A stretch of DNA of 12,064 nt, from assembly GCA_021790695.1 (NCBI GenBank), contig JAJYGJ010000102.1, positions 1 through 12,064 on the forward strand. Reading direction: 5' to 3'. This document shows positions 11,277 through 12,064 of the stretch, in pieces. The notes under the pieces are model-generated. The model was given only the letters and a program-made list of their open reading frames with translations, was not told the DNA's origin and made no database searches. Every line of letters starts with the position of its first letter. The first letter of the stretch is position 1. A program made the translations under genes and the position numbers. The stretch comes from Nitrospirota bacterium. GTDB lineage: Bacteria; Nitrospirota; Thermodesulfovibrionia; Thermodesulfovibrionales; JdFR-88.

Positions 11277-11706
11277 TGTCCGTTTGAGTGCCGGATGGTA
11301 ATCCGATCTTCGCTCAGCGTGCCTTTATCTCCTTTTCGCGGCGATGGAATGCCCTTTTTCCGAATCGGACAATCCCCGCTTTTCCATGTCCCCGGTCTCC
11401 GTACAGGCGGCAGGCTGAAGGGTCAAGGGCTTGAAATACTAACATGTCACGCCCCCGAGATTATGGGTTGGGATCATTGCAGGAACTTTTCCCGGGTGGA
11501 TTTTCTCCATCATTTTTCAGGAACCCGGTTTTCTTTCAAGCGATGTTGTTTCCTGATAGAATTAAGCCATCGGCAAGACGGACATCAGCCGGATAAAGGC
11601 ACGTAAATTTGCCGGCCCGGTAATCGGCCGGGGCGGTGGGGCGTCCAAAATGGCGGGCAGATAGAATTGTCACCTTTATTTTTTCATAAATCCAGGGAAG
11701 AATTTC
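11277..11706. other. Intergenic stretch without a recognisable gene
   Basis: I find no convincing coding sequence or RNA gene here. It contains a 5-base-pair hairpin CGGAT-GGTA-ATCCG (11292-11305), a 6-base-pair hairpin CCGGCC/GGCCGG (near 11612-11631) without a T-run, and a 12-base inverted repeat (11318-11329 and 11592-11603) bracketing most of the stretch. A 20-codon - strand ORF beginning ATGGAAAAGCGG (ATG at 11388-11386) is too short and unsupported to call. Base composition becomes visibly more A+T-rich towards 11650-11706, before the last gene. Confidence 0.5.
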
Positions 11707-12064
11707 ATGGATGAATTAACGGACAATTTTCTCTATAAATTAATCACGCACCCCGGCCAAGGCAATGTATTGGAGCAGTTCGAGAAGCTTCTTCGGAAAC
11801 AACAGCGCCGCAGGCTATACGAGATGATTGATCAGATAGACGAAAACAAACTAGGTAAATTGGTTGTAAAGCCCGAAAAATATATCCCGCAGATGGGAAG
11901 GAAAAGGGCCGCGTTAATGCGCTTCTCGCTGCCAAATTGGCAAGGGTATGACGCATTGTTCTGGCAAGCCCTCGGCGATTACACAATTCTCGCGCTTCAT
12001 CGAGTGAAGGACGTGGCCTACGATGTCACCAGGGCGAAAATCAAGGTCCGGTATTTCGCCAAAC
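11707..12064 (+). CDS. Unidentified protein, N-terminal 119 residues (runs off right edge)
   Basis: An uninterrupted frame runs from ATG 11707 to the end of the window. AGGGAAG lies 6 bases before the ATG, which supports this start. The visible product begins MDELTDNFLYKLITHPGQGN and is helix-rich and charged, with a basic stretch LLRKQQRRRLYEMIDQIDEN (about residues 28-47). An aromatic-rich part (LPNWQGYDALFWQALGDYTI, about 75-95) precedes a basic end containing KIKVRYFAK. There is no signal peptide or obvious membrane segment, and I recognise no family. Codon use and composition look more A+T-rich than in the hgcAB and molybdoenzyme genes, which could reflect acquisition from elsewhere, but the sample is short. 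Confidence 0.75.
   Translation, partial: MDELTDNFLYKLITHPGQGNVLEQFEKLLRKQQRRRLYEMIDQIDENKLGKLVVKPEKYIPQMGRKRAALMRFSLPNWQGYDALFWQALGDYTILALHRVKDVAYDVTRAKIKVRYFAK

Noticed and set aside
10914..11606. 230-codon + strand ORF over the first methyltransferase and the leader
   Set aside because: It starts antisense to a conserved motif I region and runs through hairpins and the terminator; no family resemblance or ribosome site.
1..12064. CRISPR array, tRNA, rRNA, insertion sequence or integrase
   Set aside because: No regularly spaced repeats, tRNA-like cloverleaf, rRNA segment, transposase or integrase motifs were found by reading both strands.

Overview
The window carries a mercury-methylation gene pair, hgcAB (749-2199, + strand), so it comes from a bacterium or archaeon with the genetic potential to make methylmercury. 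The G+C-rich coding sequence, Shine-Dalgarno sites, mixed ATG/GTG/TTG starts, corrinoid and Fe-S proteins, and a molybdoenzyme suggest an anaerobic bacterium, perhaps a Desulfobacterota-type lineage. The sequence alone does not fix the phylum.

Layout. 1-625: the 3' end of trpS (tryptophanyl-tRNA synthetase) converges on, and overlaps by 4 bases, a 62-residue unknown protein. 715-2199: hgcA and hgcB overlap by ATGA behind a consensus-like -10 box that lies only 7 bases from the hgcA ATG, so hgcA may be leaderless. 2247-4003 (- strand): an alpha/beta hydrolase broken by a frameshift, a 63-residue unknown protein and an NAD(P)H-dependent FMN reductase. 4076-6802: an aldo/keto reductase (-) and a membrane-anchored sulfite-oxidase-fold molybdoenzyme (+) are divergent around a large dyad. 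6852-~7318: an apparent gap is the wreck of a peptidase-MA-like metallopeptidase gene, readable only by switching frames twice.

7319-11047 (- strand, read right to left) is a compact gene series: class I SAM methyltransferase, a 28-residue ORF, PhzF-family protein, second SAM methyltransferase, CGGC-domain protein, a 29-residue ORF, cupin, DUF3795 protein. Most junctions overlap or are under 30 bases, and two junctions are filled by very small ORFs starting at GTGA overlaps. Upstream of the first methyltransferase, 11082-11276 holds a promoter, a 28-codon ORF, three mutually exclusive pairing segments and an intrinsic terminator. This is the architecture of a ribosome-controlled attenuator, or else of a self-contained small gene.

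11277-11706 has no recognisable gene. At 11707 an unidentified ORF begins and runs off the right edge.

HgcA and HgcB form one pathway (corrinoid methyl transfer to Hg(II) plus its electron donor). The other genes look like general redox, detoxification or small-molecule modification functions, and nothing in the sequence ties them to mercury.
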